A stretch of DNA of 64,000 nt from Dickeya aquatica (GTDB lineage: Bacteria > Pseudomonadota > Gammaproteobacteria > Enterobacterales > Enterobacteriaceae). Positions within the stretch are counted from its first letter, which is position 1. The number at the start of each line of letters is the position of its first letter. The notes under the pieces were generated by a model, which searched no databases, was not told the origin of the DNA, and was given only the letters and a program-made list of their open reading frames with translations. The stretch covers positions 2,666,001 through 2,730,000 of the forward strand of contig NZ_LT615367.1 of assembly GCF_900095885.1 (NCBI RefSeq), read 5' to 3'. Made by a program: the position numbers and the translations under genes. Of the stretch, positions 63,214 to 64,000 are shown piece by piece.

Positions 63214-64000
63214 TTAGTCCTTCCAGCAGATAAGGCAGTAGTGCTTTTTGCCGCGACGCAACAGAGTGTAGCGACCAAACAGGCGGTCAGCCGCCGAGAA
63301 GGTATATTCAGGGTCAGATTGTTTCTCGCCATTGATGGTGATGGCATTAGAGGCAATGGTTTTGCGAGCCTGACCGCGTGATGGCTGCAATTCGGAATCG
63401 ACCAGCGCTTGCTGTAAATCCGCACCGCCAGCCAGTTCAACCATAGGAATACCATCCTGCGCCAGTTGGGCAAAGTCCGCCTCAGTCAGGTCGCCCAGAT
63501 TACCGTTGAACAGGCTCTGGGTGATGCGACGAGCCGCTGACAATCCCTCTTCCCCGTGCACCAGACGGGTCACTTCTTCTGCCAGCACAAACTGCGCGCG
63601 CGGTGCCACACCGCTGTTTTTATCTTCCTCTTCCAGGGCATTGATAACTTCAATATCCATGAAGGTGAAGAATTTCAGGAAGCGGTAAACATCTGCATCG
63701 GCGGTATTGATCCAGAATTGATAGAATTTGTATGGACTGGTCTTCTTCGGATCCAGCCAGACTGCTCCGCTTTCGGTTTTACCGAATTTAGTACCGTCTG
63801 ACTTGGTGATAAGCGGCACGGTGAGGCCAAACACCTGTTTTTGGTGCAAGCGCCGGGTTAAATCGATACCTGAGGTAATATTGCCCCACTGGTCAGACCC
63901 ACCAATTTGCAACTCAACATCATACAGCCCGTTTAGTGAAGCAAAATCATAGCCCTGCAACAGGTTGTAGGAAAACTCGGTAAATGAAATCCCGACATCA
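63214..64000 (-). CDS. tyrS: Tyrosyl-tRNA synthetase, N-terminus beyond window
   Basis: The C-terminal 261 codons are in the window; the gene continues past base 64000. [40 protein letters not shown] and the KMSKS-type loop KFGKTESG are seen, followed by the anticodon-binding region and the C-terminal S4-like domain ([20 protein letters not shown]). Class I synthetase that charges tRNA-Tyr. Confidence 0.97.
   Translation of the reverse strand, partial: DVGISFTEFSYNLLQGYDFASLNGLYDVELQIGGSDQWGNITSGIDLTRRLHQKQVFGLTVPLITKSDGTKFGKTESGAVWLDPKKTSPYKFYQFWINTADADVYRFLKFFTFMDIEVINALEEEDKNSGVAPRAQFVLAEEVTRLVHGEEGLSAARRITQSLFNGNLGDLTEADFAQLAQDGIPMVELAGGADLQQALVDSELQPSRGQARKTIASNAITINGEKQSDPEYTFSAADRLFGRYTLLRRGKKHYCLICWKD

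Overview
The window is from an enteric gammaproteobacterium (Enterobacterales), most likely a soft-rot Pectobacteriaceae such as Dickeya or a close relative. Evidence for this is a gene order largely collinear with Escherichia coli (rnb-fabI-sapFDCBA, psp, ycjXF, tyrR, tpx, mpaA, mppA, zntB, fnrS, ttcA; and osmB-yciH-pyrF-lapBA-pgpB-ribA), combined with non-E. coli neighbours such as a penicillin-acylase-family gene. The genus is an inference from memory, not a search.

Bases 1 to about 21,180 are the integrase-proximal part of a lambda-like prophage inserted at the 5' end of ttcA; its other end lies left of the window. The layout is that of lambda's early region. A CI-type repressor (6969-7649, +) and a YdaS/Cro-type regulator (6668-6895, -) diverge from a 73-bp operator region. 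The rightward-type early operon runs on the minus strand: cro, small genes, DUF4222, replication genes O (with origin iterons inside it) and P, an RdgC protein fused to an FtsK gamma domain, KilA-N, and adenine and cytosine DNA methyltransferases. The leftward-type early operon runs on the plus strand from a promoter at 8628, through a boxA element, a leucine-rich-repeat protein, many small genes, a recombinase pair (predicted annealing protein plus YqaJ exonuclease), a third methyltransferase, excisionase and a Rac-type integrase. Several intrinsic terminators lie inside that operon, which fits processive antitermination. In the rex position between cI and the left promoter sits a membrane-anchored protein with two tandem zinc-binding repeats, the best candidate for a lysogeny-expressed accessory function.

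From 21,131 the sequence is host chromosome. 21-34 kb: ttcA, the FNR-controlled small RNA FnrS, zntB, a frameshifted mppA, mpaA, tpx, a penicillin-acylase-family hydrolase, two GNAT acetyltransferases, tyrR (with two compensating frameshifts across Walker B) and a secreted M20 peptidase. 34-47 kb: ycjF, ycjX, pspC, pspB, pspA and divergent pspF with a sigma-54 promoter between them, a chemoreceptor, the sapABCDF transporter operon and fabI. 47-64 kb: rnb, an aldo-keto reductase, a CstA/BtsT-family carbon-starvation transporter, araD, osmB, yciH, pyrF, lapB, lapA, pgpB, ribA, an orphan OppA-like binding protein, gstA, pdxY and the C-terminal part of tyrS.

Several reading-frame breaks (mppA, tyrR twice, a small phage gene near 8.79 kb, possibly the phage exonuclease tail) lie at or beside short homopolymers, so base-calling errors must be excluded before biological meaning is assigned.
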